A stretch of DNA of 64,000 nt from Aphrocallistes beatrix. Lineage: Eukaryota > Porifera > Hexactinellida > Sceptrulophora > Aphrocallistidae. The notes beneath the pieces are model-generated. The model was not told the origin of the DNA and made no database searches. It saw nothing but the letters and a program-made list of their open reading frames with translations. The position numbers and the translations under genes are program-made. Of this stretch, positions 12,910-24,504 are shown in pieces (position 1 is the first letter of the stretch; every line of letters begins with the position of its first letter). The stretch is taken from NCBI GenBank assembly GCA_963281255.1, contig OY725488.1:3929925-3993924 (forward strand), given 5' to 3'.

Positions 12910-13281
12910 CAAGGTTGAAACCGCTTCAACCAAATACCATTTTAACCGAATAATGGTCAGACCAAATAATTTGGTTAACTAAATAATACTTGATTATATT
13001 TTTGCATAAATTTTTATATATTATATAAATATTCATACAAAAATATAATCAAGTATAAGTTGGCCTATTAAATTTGTTTGTGTTCGGACCACCTCATGTA
13101 AGACATGTGATTGTATTTGGAAAGCATGCACATTATTTTGTTTGGCCAAATATTCGGTTGACCAAATTATTTGGTTCTCAACCGAATACCAAATAATTAT
13201 ATTTGGTTACAAACCAAATATCAATTATTTGCAAATAATATTTGGTTAAACCGAATAATCAACTATTCGGTTTCAACCCTG
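12910..13281. mobile_element. hAT-type MITE, 372 bp, inside the MULE
   Basis: It starts caaggttgaaacc and ends ggtttcaaccctg (inverse cagggttgaaacc, a CAGGG hAT terminus). The TSD ctaaatat is perfect at 12902-12909 and 13282-13289. The interior contains repeated aaccaaata/accgaataa motifs and an 18-bp-arm hairpin at 12987-13055. Noncoding. Confidence 0.9.
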
Positions 13282-15111
13282 CTAAATATAGAAAAAAATT
13301 AGAAGTCAAGTATTTCAGACTTAGTAACTACCCAATAGATAGCTTGAGGTGGAACGTAACATCAGAATTCAGAAATTCAAGGAATTTACCGTTGTATGAA
13401 ATCTGCTGATATATCATTACTTGATTGAAGTAAGCATTTCAAAACTTAGCTGAACAGAAATGTGTTTTTTCAAAAACAAATAAATGAATATTCTATCCAA
13501 GAAAATAGATGCGTATTATTCCCTAAATTAGTTTTTATTACTAATGAATATGTTTCCCACACGTAACATGTAAAGGTGGAATATGGTGAAATTTGAGTGG
13601 AGATACCCTGGGCACCCCACCCTCTGTATTCTCGCTTTGTATCGAGGCGCATTTGTGGGATCTCTGGATGTCGACTACATGATAAAGGTGGCGGCAACCT
13701 GGGGTATCTTTTTATGATATTTTTTGTATAGTAACTGTATAGTATCCGCCGATAAACATTGAACACTTAGAAAATTTCATTTTTCTCACACTTATGGTAT
13801 TCACGAAACCCCGTTATGGAGGAAAATAGGGAGGCAAACGAATTTTCGTTATACTCTATTACTAGTAGTCTATACTCGATTTATTAGAGAGTTGGCAATT
13901 TCAGGTCAATTTTTGTACAAAATTAAAATCTTGCTGATAAAGGAAATAGTATGGTTTAAGTTTGATTGTGAAAATGCATTTAATATCTAGATGTGAGATT
14001 AAAATGAATATCCTAAAAACAAATATAGTCAAAATTTGGGATATAGTTGATAAATGATAACCTTATTTTATTGCAAATATAATACCTCGCGGAAACGTTC
14101 CAAATTTGGAATTGTCAGGCTTTCAGTGTATAGGACTAATATTAATATACTATGTCCAATATCTCCACTTTTTTTGTTCTACTCGCCGAGATATTTACAA
14201 AGTTGACTTTTTGTTTCTAACTCGTTAATTAATGATAGGTTCTGCAGGAAAAAAAACATTTGGAGATACAGGGGCTCAAATTTCTATGCCACTTTTGCAT
14301 GTCACTTACATACCGACCCAAATCCAGATAAAAGTCTGTTTTGTTGAATCAAAGTGATCGGACCAGTTGAAAAACGTTTAATCAGAATAAAAACGCACCA
14401 AAAATTTGTTTAGATAGGTATATTGGCATAGCAGGGGGATAATTACAGTATGATATCCCTTTATTATGGCAGAACAAACATAATAAAGGGACGACAGTTT
14501 CCTATCGAAGGGGAGGTTTGAAAGAACATACGATATATACAGGCATATGTCAGTAAAATATAAGTGTACAAAAACAACAAATAATTAAAAACTCACTTGA
14601 TCCAATATTAATGATGAATTAATCGTTTTACCTACCTATCTAAATGCCTAATTTTATTATGTCCTAACTAAACTATAACTAAAACTAAACTAAAGACAAG
14701 ATTTGATCCTATTTAAAATTGCAGCAGCAGCAGTATGATTTGCTTAGATACGATACTTGAAATTTGAAATTTGTGGTTTGAGGTCAGTAATAATATCCGA
14801 GGAATTCAATGGTTTCATAAATAACTATCCGTCTGATTTGCTTAGATACGACATGTAGATTTAGAATTATTTACTAGTAGTAACTTAGATTCAATCGTAT
14901 ACACGACTACAAGAATGTCACGAATTGTAATGTCACGAATTGTATGTCACGAATTGTAATGTCACGAATTGTAATGTCACGAATTGTATGTATCCCGTTT
15001 TTTACGCCAGGCAAGGTTTTTCGAAGGCGGTATCCTTAAGGGATTCTAAACATTAATTTCGATTTTTAGAATTTCAATGCTAATATTTCGCCACACCACT
15101 TGTACCACCTG

Positions 15112-16817
15112 CAGCCGTATTCACTAAGATCTTAAGCACTAAGATCGATCTTAAGTTTTAAGATCGATCTTAAGTCTTAAGATCGATCTTAGTTAAGATC
15201 GATCTTAAGATCGAACTTAGAGCTATTCACTAAGAATTAAGATCGATCTTAAGATAGAACTTAGAAATAACGTTAGAGTTAATATGATTAGAATATAGCA
15301 TTATACTAATCAAATACAAAACTGAACTATAATATTAGTAATGGTAAGTGGTCATTTATTATTGATCTAGTGAAAATAAACTATATTTCTTCTTTTTGAG
15401 CAAAATTGGGGCAATTAATGTCAATATTAGGAGCAAAGAAGATTGATTAACCCACTCCTGTAAGACATAGCTTTTATCTGTATAGTTGTACCGCCTGGAA
15501 TGCCTGCTGGTGAGTCTCTTACAATATCTGTGGTGAAATCCTTGTTTAACTTTGAATTATATTATGAAAATTCAATGTTTTATGTATGTAATCTATAATT
15601 ATTCTACACTAGTCAATATCAAAGGAAGAGCTATCAAAGAGCATAAGTTGTATCTCATGAATTCATAATATTATATTGAACAAAACATATAGACGACAAG
15701 TGTCTTTGTATATTGTAACATGAAAACCTCTCTAAGACAAAATATAAACACTGGATATGAGAAGAACAATAAATTGAACTCTATCGACGTTAAAATTTCT
15801 GCGTCATTTGGTGTTACGAAAATAATTGGTGTCATTAATGGTTATGGTAAGTCGGTGTCCTCCCGTGTATATAAATTGCTGCTGAGTGCTTGCATTAACA
15901 ATACCAAACCAAAAGGACAAATCCCGCAAGCAAATTGGACCAGAGAAGAAGAGTGAGTCTCATTAATGAAATTGAGTCAGCAGGTGAGATTTTGAGAGGG
16001 TCAGGAAATTCTGCTGACAAAAACAAAAGGAGAAAACAAATCTGGAGAGACTTTACAGCCAAACTCAACTCAGTGCATGGCATGGCAGAGCTGTAGAGGA
16101 TATCAGGAAAAGTCTCCTGAAATTGAAATCCAGACAACGTATAAGGCATCAAAGAAAAGTCGGGAGAGAAGGCGAACTGTTGATGAGCTAGATGATTCGA
16201 TCGAGCTCTTGAAGGCTGCAGACTTACTTCCATTACAGCAGGAAGTTTTGTTTCAACAGATGGCTGTATTCTCAGCTGCAGTTAATAGAAGAACAGAGGG
16301 ACTATTATCGATTGAAACGCTGGGAAAATCATTGTAAATAGGAAAATAGGATCAAAGTGATTACTCGTATTATCAGTCATGTGAATCAATATATAAAGCC
16401 TGTCTCTATAATTGTGCATATTAGAATGAGTCTATGATTATATGATCAAAGAATGTATGTTTGTTTATTCATACAAATCCAAGAAGAATTTGCCACGAAT
16501 ATAGCATGTGATACATGTTGCGATGTTACACACAATAAGAGAAATGTTTTAAAAATATTTTATTTGAAGTCTAATATCAATCAAGATAGATTCAATGTTC
16601 GACAGAAGTAAGTTTGAACAACATTTATGGAGTAATTAGTTAAAATCGAATCAATTACAATACTTAAGACACCTCCCTAGGTTGCTTAAAGTTCGGTCTT
16701 AAGTTCGGTCTTAAGACCGAACTTAAATCTTAGTGAATACGACTTAAGATCGAACTTAAGACTTAAGCACTAAGATCGATCTTAAGATCGATCTTAAGTT
16801 CTTAGTGAATACGGCCG
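15112..16817 (+). mobile_element. PIF/Harbinger-type element, 1.7 kb, inside family X
   Basis: The TIRs are cagccgtattcactaag and, inverted, cggccgtattcactaag. The 3-bp TSD ctg is at 15109-15111 and 16818-16820; the empty site ccacctggtgtc is seen at about 19529. The subterminal regions (15130-15250 and 16685-16805) are packed with self-complementary cttaagatcgatcttaag-like repeats. The interior holds a decayed Myb/SANT gene (15720-16337) but no DDE transposase, so it depended on a partner. Confidence 0.82.
15720..16337 (+). pseudogene. Myb/SANT-like protein of a Harbinger element, frameshifted
   Basis: PIF/Harbinger elements usually encode a transposase and a second Myb/SANT-like DNA-binding protein. 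Here the pieces are spread over frames. ANWTREEE at about 15929-15955 is followed in another frame by VSLINEIESAGEILRG (about 15950-15998) and by RKQIWRDFTAKLNSVHG. Then comes AVEDIRKSLLKLKSR in a third placement (about 16093-16137), and a tail with ELLKAADLLPLQQEVLFQQM ending at 16337. The order and spacing (Trp-rich helix 1, W-x-x-F helix 2, DIRKS helix 3) match trihelix/SANT-type proteins. At least two frameshifts make it nonfunctional. A related fragment lies at 40935-41275. Confidence 0.68.
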
Positions 16818-18744
16818 CTGGTGTCGCACAAAAATAAACGCACAACCAAAAAATTCTCCAAATATGGTCAATATGTATATCAAATTGCTGGAAATTCAAT
16901 GTGGGAAACAAATTCAGAATTCGAATGATGATCTGACATGGTTCTAAGAAGTTATTGATCTTGGATTCCTGCGGATACTATCGAATGTGGTTATATTTGC
17001 GACCAGTCATCAATGACCAGTTTTTCACACTTTTGATGGTGAAAATTTCTGATATACCATATTTTGAAGTTAAGTACTGCTATAAGTTGTCAAATAAGGA
17101 TATTTGCATGTTATTTAATATTCCAAAGCAACTAAAACCGATGGAAATTGTGGGATATATATAATTATTTTCTAATTCCTATTTTCTGAGACTTTTTCTC
17201 AGCAATTATAAATGTGATAACTTTTTGCAAATTCAACATAAAAGCGAAAACTCAACGGTTTTTAACATCTCGAAGAGTAGAACATAATGAACAGACATAA
17301 TTTTGATATTACGAATAAAAAGAGATTTATGAAAAAAATAGTGTCAAAATTGCTGAAAATAAATTTCTTCGTCTGTTTTAGTGTGAATTTTTAACAATTT
17401 TCAAAATTTCAAAAATCTGTCTTTTCATTAGGTAGATCATCCATTTATGAAAGAATTTGAAAAATTTTTCCCAAATGACCTAATTTATAGAGGAGATTCA
17501 AGGAAACTTCAATGCCTTATGCCTCTTTTACTCAATTATTCTTGCACAAAATGGTTGAATCAAGAAAATAATAGGAATATAATTTTCAATTTTAACCCAA
17601 ATAATTTTTTCATTCAAATTTCGTTTATACAAAATTTAGAGGCAGATTTTCGTAAGGAAAAATATTTTAACTTTTTTCCAAAGTAGAATATCAAAAATCT
17701 GTCTCTATCATTTTGTTCCACGTGACGAGATCTTTCTAAAACCGTTGAGTTTTTATCTACGACCTTTGTAACTAGAGATCCCTCCTTTGTAAAATTGATT
17801 TTTTTAAGTGCTAAAAACAGGCTACAAAACAATTTTCTTCTGAAAGGCTTGATTTCCATTTGTTTATTGTATTCTGATAATAAATAACATCAAAACATCC
17901 TAAATCAACAACTTATAGCAGTACTTAACTTCAAAATATGACACATCAAATATTTTCAAATCATGACACCTTCAAAAGTGTGAAAAAGTTGACAGTTATC
18001 ACTGGGGGCCCAAAAATGACCATGTCCGATAGTTTCCGCCGAAATCCCATACCTATAACTTTATTTGACTATGCCAGGTCGTTATTTTAACACTGAATTC
18101 GTACTCAGCACTAAATTTCCATCAATTTGATATATATATTGACCATATTTGGAAATATTTTGGTTGCCTTTTCCTAGCAACGGTCAGGAATGTTAAAAAA
18201 TTCCTGGCCGTTGCTAGGCACGGTTAAACAAAAATGTTTCCCAATATAGTCAATATATATATCAAATTGCTGGAAATCTAGTGCTGAGCATGAATTCAGT
18301 ATTAAAAAGATGATCTGGCACTGTTAAAAGAAGTTATAGCTGTGGGACATTTCGCATTTAAAATGTGCCGTTTTTAGAGCGACACCAGGTGATACAAGTG
18401 GCTCAAAGTGGCGAAATATTGGGGCTGGAGTTATAAAAATCGGGATTATTGTTCTAGAACCCCTATAAGGATCTGAAAATGATAAAAAAGCAATTTGGGC
18501 ACATTTTATAAAAAAACAAGTTTCGCATGGGAAACACCAACCTTAAGATGTGCTAGCGGGACAAACGAAAAAAAGACTTTGAGACACTGTATTTCAAAAA
18601 CTAGAAATGAGAATCAAAAACGGTTTGGAATGTGCAAGTATTTCTAGACGGAGATACCTACCAACGCTTAACATCTCTTATCGCTCTACTTTAATCGTAT
18701 GCTGTAAGCTAAATCATATGATTTTTCGTTGGCGGTATCATTAA

Positions 18745-19392
18745 TGGGTGGTTTCTCACAATTTCTTACTTGGAAGAGTTATGGTGTTTTAAATTTAAAT
18801 TTCTTCCCAATTTGGTAACGTTTTAACTCTAAAACACCATAACTCTTAAATACCGACCTAGATTGTAAGCATATGAGATGGAAGTCTATTCTGCATTCAT
18901 TCACTTCAAGAGATGCGATAGGATCAAAACTTACGATAGCATCAAACTTGCTGTTTTAGATCCGGCCACAAATGTTTGCCTGTTTTAAAATTTTCAAGAA
19001 ACCCCATGCGACGATTTTGCTCCACCAAAAGCTCCCCAAAGGGTCCTTTGTTGTTAAATAGTATAGTTTAGCATGTTATTTGTCCAAAGCAAAACTTTTT
19101 CAAATTTTCAAAATCACACTTGACACAATTTACCGAACTTTAGCCTACCCTTTTAGGAATCTCCTGTGGTCAAACTTAAAGTCGCTAACCTTCCCGATTG
19201 TGTTTCTAAACAGGCTATAACAATAGGTTTTCTTATTTTTTCGTGGAGACAGTCGATTCCCTTGGACTTGGCTTTGGTGACTTCAATTTTAATGGTAAGC
19301 CTGAAGCACCTGCTAGGTTTTTAACCATGTTAACTTAACTTGTTTTTGTAGAAATTCAAATATCTAAAACTGCTAAATGTAAAAATTGTTTT
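18745..19392. other. Spacer between two TTAA elements, with short palindrome
   Basis: It holds an inverted pair (agagttatggtgtttta near 18776-18795 against taaaacaccataactct near 18831-18848). Otherwise it is AT-rich without features I recognise. Confidence 0.4.
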
Positions 19393-19396
19393 TTAA

Positions 19397-20565
19397 GGTT
19401 GGCCTTTCCTATCAAAAATTTGCCAAAGGCCTTTTTAATCATTTTTAGATCCCTAAAGGGGTTCTAAACATTAATTTCGATTTTTAGGATTTCAAAACTA
19501 ATATTTCGCAACTTAGAGCCACTTGTACCACCTGGTGTCACCAAAAAAGGACACATTTTCGAACCGAAATGTCTCATATCCATACTTCTTTGAAGCATGT
19601 CAGATCATCATTTTAATACTAAATTCGTCCTCAGCACTAGATTTCCAGCAATTTGATATATATATTGGACACATTTGGAGAAATTCTTTGGCTGCGGGTT
19701 CCTAGCAACGGCCAGGAATGTGAAAAAATTCCTGGCCGTTGCTATGCACGGACATCCAAAAAAATCTCTAAATATGGTCAATATATATATCAAATTGCTG
19801 GAAATTTAGTGCTGAGGACGAATTTAGAATTAAAAGGATGATCTGACATGGTTCAAAGAAGTTATTGATCTGGGATTCCTGCGAATACTATCGAATGTGG
19901 TTATTTTTGGCTGGCCAGTCATCAATGATGAGTTTTTCTCACTTTTGATGGTGAAAAATTTTGATATACCATATTTTGAAGTTAAGTACTGCTATAAGTT
20001 GTTGAATAAGGATATTTGCATGTTATTTAATATTCCAAAGCAGTTAAAACTAATGGAAATTGAGGGACTAATATAGATATTGTCTAAATCCTATTTTCAG
20101 AGATTTTTTTTTAGCAATTATAAAGGTGATAACTTTTTATAAATTCAACATAAGGGCGAAAACTCAACGGTTTTCGACAGAGCTCGAAGAGTAGAAAATA
20201 ATGAACAGACAGATTTTTGATATTATTCATAAAAAGAGAATTATGGAAAAAATAGTGTCAAAATTACTAAAAACAAAATTCCTCGGGTGTTTTGGTGTGA
20301 ATTTTTAACAATTTTCCAATTTTAAAAAATCTGTCTGTTCATTAGTTAGATCCTCGATATATGAATGAATTCGAAAAGTTCTAAAGGATTTTAAGCATAT
20401 TGTGTCCGATTTCATCCTTGTAAAATTTAAAATTTTTTTTATCTGTTGCAATATTCAATTATTTATGCAGTTTTGCAGATGACTCTGCGATTCAAATCTG
20501 CACTGAAAAAATTAAATGAATCGGTTGGAATAGTCAAAAGTTAGCTATTATAGGAAAGGCCAACC
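19397..20565 (+). mobile_element. TTAA-flanked element of family X, solo copy, 1.17 kb
   Basis: The TIRs are ggttggcctttcctat and, inverted, ataggaaaggccaacc. The TSDs are TTAA at 19393-19396 and 20566-20569. It contains a foldback around 19620-19830 (agcactagatttccagcaa against ttgctggaaatttagtgct; paired ttcctggccgttgct). It is the reference copy for the interrupted X at 8314-18542. It ends 225 bp upstream of the PFK start codon. Non-coding. Confidence 0.8.
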
Positions 20566-20793
20566 TTAATAACATTATTTTAATCCTAAATTATTAATAA
20601 AGTATATCACAATGAATTTATTTTCCACAAAAGCCTTAGTAGACTAGATGGAGATGTGTTTCCATATCCTTAGGTTGTTGGCACAACTTAAATATTGTGA
20701 TTCCTGCCCAAAGATATGGTAATATCTCCCATCCTCTTACAATCTATATTATTTTTTAGCCTTATTCTTTTCGAAATAATCAATGTCTCTAAA

Positions 20794-21192
20794 ATGAATG
20801 CTTACAGAACAAACAAAACCCTTGCTATACTTACAAGTGGTGGTGATGCTCAAGGTATGAATGCTGCCATACGTGCTATAGCACGTGTGGCTATTTGTCA
20901 CCGCATAAAAGTTTATGGGATATTAGAGGGATACCATGGTCTTGTAGAAGGTGGAGATTTTATTCGTCAATTATCCTGGTTTGATGTTAGTGGCATAATT
21001 CAACAAGGTGGAACTATATTAGGTACTGCACGTTCTGATAAATTTAGAGGAAAAGAAGGCCGAAGAAAGGCTATTGAAAATATTTTAAAATACCATATTC
21101 AATATTTATGTATTATTGGAGGTGATGGGAGTCTAACTGGGGCTTCAATATTATCAGAAGAGTTTCAGGACCACTTATCAGATATTTTGGAG
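20794..21192 (+). CDS. PFK: ATP-dependent 6-phosphofructokinase, coding exon 1
   Basis: PFK phosphorylates fructose 6-phosphate to fructose 1,6-bisphosphate in the cytosol, a committed step of glycolysis. These 133 codons cover the start of the N-terminal catalytic half. They include TSGGDAQGMNAAIRA (residues 14-28, ATP-binding loop), GGTILGTARSDKFRG, and IIGGDGSLTG (about 108-117). I chose the ATG at 20794 because conserved sequence starts a few residues later and AAAATG is a fair start context. An upstream in-frame ATG at 20716 would add a hydrophobic 26-residue leader unlike the family. A pyrimidine tract ending in TAG at 20757-20759 looks like a splice acceptor, so a 5' UTR exon upstream is likely. 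The donor is GT at 21193, phase 0. The leader before TSGGD is shorter than in vertebrate PFKs. Confidence 0.93.
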
Positions 21193-21723
21193 GTGAATTT
21201 AGTTGTATTTTTTATATTAACACCAGGCCTAGGGTAATTGTAATATGTAATTGTAATTGTGACTGTAATGACGTTTTCAATTATTTAATAATAGTAACAG
21301 TAATTATATTTGAAACTAATGTAATAAGTAATTATATACAATTACGATTCTCTATCACTTGGAAGTTGATTTGTTATCAACCAGAAATAATTACAAGGAT
21401 GTGAAACGATGAACTGAAATCAGGTTAATAATGGTTTTCCCGCCTCCATCACAAAGTTATAAGCAGATTTACTAATATCATTGGAAATATTTTATATGAC
21501 GATTGTATACAGTTGATCTTAATGTTAATTGTAATGTCAGACTTCGAATGCTGAAAGAAATTATAAGGCTAAATGCAAATTGTGTCGTAGTGATATTATT
21601 TCAACTTTAGCAAAAACTTCATCTAATCTTATGCATGCTGCAACACCTTCAGAACTAACTGACAAACTACTTTCAACTTTACAGTGAATAAGTACAGTTA
21701 CAATGATCTGCGTCAGTTAGCTA

Positions 21724-23113
21724 CAGTTTGTTTCAAAAGTATTGACACTTTTTGCAAATTCAAAATTGCATCTGCCAATTGAGTACAATGCAGTTTCTCA
21801 TGTATCATATACCCAATCTTGTTGCATATTATGTCCACAAATCAAGTTTTGACTTCAGAAAGCCGTCTTTATATTTGCATTTTATGAAGTGCCTTTTGAA
21901 AACTCTTCGCTATAGTAAAAATTATATAATTTCAAAATCAAATCCGTCAAAGCAGATTTGTTTCATATTTCTCATTTATGAATGCCTTCTTTGAACGTAT
22001 TAGCTTCTAGAATGATTCAATTTGTTCAAAGGAAGACGATAAAAATGTTAATTGATGCAGGGACTACTTCAGAAAGAAATATTTCTCGAAGAACTGGAAG
22101 GCCAATGAGGACCTTTTTCGAATAAAATCACTAATTCGAGATAAAAATAGCTTGGAACACTAAATATCCGCGAACTCTAGAGTTACTAGTTTTTCGCACA
22201 AAGATCAATCATAAGAACTCTAAACTGTTTCCCAAAGATGTATATACGCTCTCTTCTTCTAAGTTTTCAAATATGCTCCCTCTCTACTTCTAAGTTTTCA
22301 AATGCTCCCTCTACTTCCACGTCTATCGAGCTCAAAATTTCGGGGTTAACTATAAATCCCCCACCATGGGACCATTTATTACAAATGAAACAGGTGTGGA
22401 AAGAGTTCAATGGTGAAAGGTCATATCAAGGACAACTGGAAAAGCGTCTATTTCATTAATGAACGTTCCGTCCTGCTAAATCGAGGTAGCGTGGGGATGT
22501 GGACGAAAGCAAAAGAAAATCCCGTTTTAGGACGAAAAGTTACACATCAAAGCTACACATATGGGGCTGTATTTCAGCTAGAGAGGATACTTTATTGAAG
22601 GTCTCCACATCTAATTTCACTTCCAAGATGTACATTGATACCCTGAATGAGTGTTTAATTGAGATTGCAGATGTGTACTATCTAGATTGATGGACAATGT
22701 AGGAGGACAATTCTCCGATTCATAGATCGAAGTTCAGTAAATCATGGAAAGAGAGTTAACATCTGATGTTATTGGAATACCAACTTACTCACCGGACTTC
22801 CCCTATAGAAAACATCTGAGGGTACTCAATCAGAGACTGTCTACTCAAGAATTCACTGATTTGACAGAATTGGAAATAGTTATCCTTCACGAGTGGGAGA
22901 CTTTCACCCCTATTTTTATAAAAGAATCGTATTTATATGCCTTAACGCGTCAAAATGTACATAAAATCGAAAGGTGAGAAAATAAATTACTAGAATTCTG
23001 GATCTGACATTTACATAACATTATCACAATAAAATCAAAAATCGTACGTTAGTGAATCTCACTTTCAAAATCCTAGTATTTAAATTTAGTGGCAATACTT
23101 TTGAAACAAACTG
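21724..23113 (+). mobile_element. Tc1-type transposon, 1.39 kb, inactive
   Basis: The TIRs are cagtttgtttcaaaagtatt at both ends in inverted orientation, with TA duplicated at 21722-21723 and 23114-23115. The 1.4 kb length is close to the usual Tc1/mariner size. It carries a broken transposase (about 22010-22980). Confidence 0.85.
22010..22980 (+). pseudogene. Tc1-type transposase remnant
   Basis: Fragments appear in order across frames: a helix-turn-helix-like NISRRTGRP piece near 22080-22110; a GAVFQ/WGCISA segment at about 22560-22590 typical of the region before the second catalytic Asp; KMYIDTLNECLIEI at 22628-22669; DNSPIHRSKF near 22698 (second Asp motif); and SPDFPYRKHLRVLNQRL at 22786-22840, where family members have SPDLNPIE. 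The last motif lacks the usual N-P-I-E, so the third catalytic residue is not preserved. Several frameshifts and stops. Confidence 0.7.
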
Positions 23114-23996
23114 TACTACTGATGATCTGATCAAATCTATTGCAGACGAGATGCTTCCATTATCACTCATTTAGAGTTCTTCCTTCAAAATTTTTTGAAT
23201 CTGCTTATACTATCACAAAATCACCTCTACTAATCTCCAAACAGAGAAGGCTAAAATTATTGAATACAATATGAAAGATCTCCTGATCAAGGTTGAAACT
23301 GTATTTGTAACAGTTGATCTATTGTTCAATCGTCAAATGCGGAGATTTCTAGGAATAACCTGACATTTCATTTCAGTTTTTTCCCTGCGTTCATTGATTT
23401 TGGATTAATCCTTGTTTCCTGCAGCTATATCTGAGACTACTACAGCCAGTAGAACAGTTACAATAAATCATTTTCAGTAGTGCTTCGGATGCAGGGGTAG
23501 CGTCCATCATGACTGGGATTAGGGTGTTATCTTGACAGTCCCATCCCCATTTGTGACCCCCATATCATCAGTCATGCCCTTCCACAACATCATCTGGAAG
23601 GAGCTCCTCAGAGAGTTAAATTTCGTGGCGGAGGCTGTAGGTAGTAGTCTTTCAGGTATCACGAAATTAACAACAGTACAAAGATATACTTCTACTCGGA
23701 TAAAGGGAAACCAACCGTATTGTATGACATATAGGTTATAAAGCAGGCGTTTGGGAACGACGTCTATGACAGCCTGCCTTTTCAACATGCATTCGCTCGG
23801 TGTGAGAAGTCTGCTCTACACTGGTTGATGAAAGAGAATTCCGTATTACAAAGCTGTGCTAGTGTTTTCTGCAGCAATCCAAGACCCATTTGAGATGGAA
23901 ATCAAATTTTAAATTTTATTTGTTTGTTTCCCCTTTAATAATACATTTTTGCCACCAGCCGTAAGTAATAATATTTTAAAACTAGCATTTATACTA

Positions 23997-24504
23997 CACT
24001 CGAACCTCTCTTATCCGGACCTCCGATATCCGGGCACCTCTCTCAACCGGGCAACCCTTTTGACATTTAGTCAATATGCATTGTCCTATTTTCAAGTCAA
24101 TTATTAACCACAATTCCAGCAATCATTATCATGTAATATTATTTAATGAACTTTGATAATGAATTTGGAAGATAATTGCGACATCTAATATATTCAGGGG
24201 TAAATACTACTTAAAATGTGTTAATCAATCGCAATGGAATAGTTTCTTTTCCTTTATAGAATATCTATTTTACAATCACCTCTCTTATCCGGAACTCAAA
24301 TTTTGATAACCTCTAAGTTCCGGGCACTAGATATTGTTTAAACTCACCCATTATACAGATTAGCAGTTTTAATACTATAAACTGCTATTCAAGTTGATTT
24401 CTGAGTTACGGGCACCTCTCTTATCCGGACCTCCGATATCCGGGCAAATTATGTTATCCGGGACCCTCCGGTACGGCACTGCCCGGATAAGAGAGGTTCG
24501 AGTG
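23997..24504. mobile_element. Pogo/Tc1-type MITE, 508 bp
   Basis: The TIRs start cactcgaacctctcttatcc, with TA at 23995-23996 and 24505-24506. The atccggacctccgatatccg block recurs internally (24013-24035 and 24420-24440). Noncoding. The flanks (gccaccagcc... before, tttatattaagaaattc after) match the inverted repeats at 28190 and 30760, giving the empty site. Confidence 0.83.

Larger units (their letters stand above)
10048..14996 (+). mobile_element. MULE (Mutator-like element), 4.95 kb
   Basis: The left end is gggatacagacaattcgtg at 10048; the right end is its inverse, ending gtatccc at 14996. Each TIR contains about five direct repeats of an acaattcgtgacatt unit (10055-10146 and 14917-14990). 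Flanks of about 9 bp ending in tttttac (10039-10047 and 14997-15005) form an imperfect TSD, and the host sequence continues as L across the site. It encodes a FLYWCH/MULE transposase (10462-12611) and carries two MITEs (12764-12896, 12910-13281). 13290-14900 shows no recognisable gene. Confidence 0.85.
8395..15035 (-). mobile_element. TTAA-flanked element 'L', copy 2 (inverted, inside X)
   Basis: It starts ggataccgccctcg at 8395 and ends ggcggtatcc at 15035. The TSDs are TTAA at 8391-8394 and 15036-15039. The related X copy near 19450 carries the corresponding gatccctaaagggg-type site without an insertion. It is the same family as 6593-18740, read in reverse; its terminal 194-bp module is 8395-8588. 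Its body is split by the MULE at 10048-14996. About 1.68 kb once the MULE is removed. Confidence 0.8.
8314..18542 (+). mobile_element. TTAA-flanked element of family X, inside L copy 1
   Basis: The left end is ggttggcctttcctat just after TTAA 8310-8313 (with one extra A). The right end is the inverse, ending in caccaacc just before TTAA 18543-18546. Its own sequence is 8314-8390, 15040-15111 and 16821-18542; the rest is nested insertions. The body is partly palindromic: 17700-18540 largely mirrors the forward half, with paired tatatcaaattgctgg motifs. An uninterrupted relative is at 19397-20565. Noncoding. Confidence 0.72.
6593..18740 (+). mobile_element. TTAA-flanked element 'L', copy 1 (outer shell of the nest)
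   Basis: The TIRs are ggataccgccctcg at 6593 and the inverse ggcggtatca ending at 18740. The TSDs are TTAA at 6589-6592 and 18741-18744. With the nested DNA removed, the element is 6593-8309 plus 18547-18740, about 1.9 kb. The internal site ctaccaTTAAgatgtg is intact in copies 2 (8581-8595, inverted) and 3 (30231-30243) but is split here by the family X element at 8314-18542. The TTAA target is the hallmark of piggyBac-like transposition, though these TIRs do not begin with the usual CCC/CCY. No transposase is seen, so it is probably nonautonomous. Confidence 0.8.
21546..23480 (+). pseudogene. Decayed BED-finger hAT transposase, split by a Tc1-type element
   Basis: Near 21561-21690 one frame reads KCKLCRSDIISTLAKTSSNL, a BED-type zinc finger start as in ZBED/hAT transposases. 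The Tc1-type element 21724-23113 then interrupts. After it, ADEMLPLS and IIEYNMKDLLIKVETVFVT (about 23140-23330) resemble the part of hAT transposases before the catalytic domain. Near 23415-23460 there is a piece equivalent to the C-terminal dimerisation region, present more clearly at 28435-28500. Stops and frameshifts are frequent. The gene is dead. Confidence 0.6.

Noticed and set aside
13470..13766. 98-codon minus-strand frame inside the MULE
   Set aside because: No recognisable domain; AT-rich chance frame downstream of the transposase.
20716..20793. Upstream ATG giving PFK a 26-residue hydrophobic leader
   Set aside because: A splice acceptor at 20757-20759 lies within it and cytosolic PFK has no such leader, so the ATG at 20794 is preferred.
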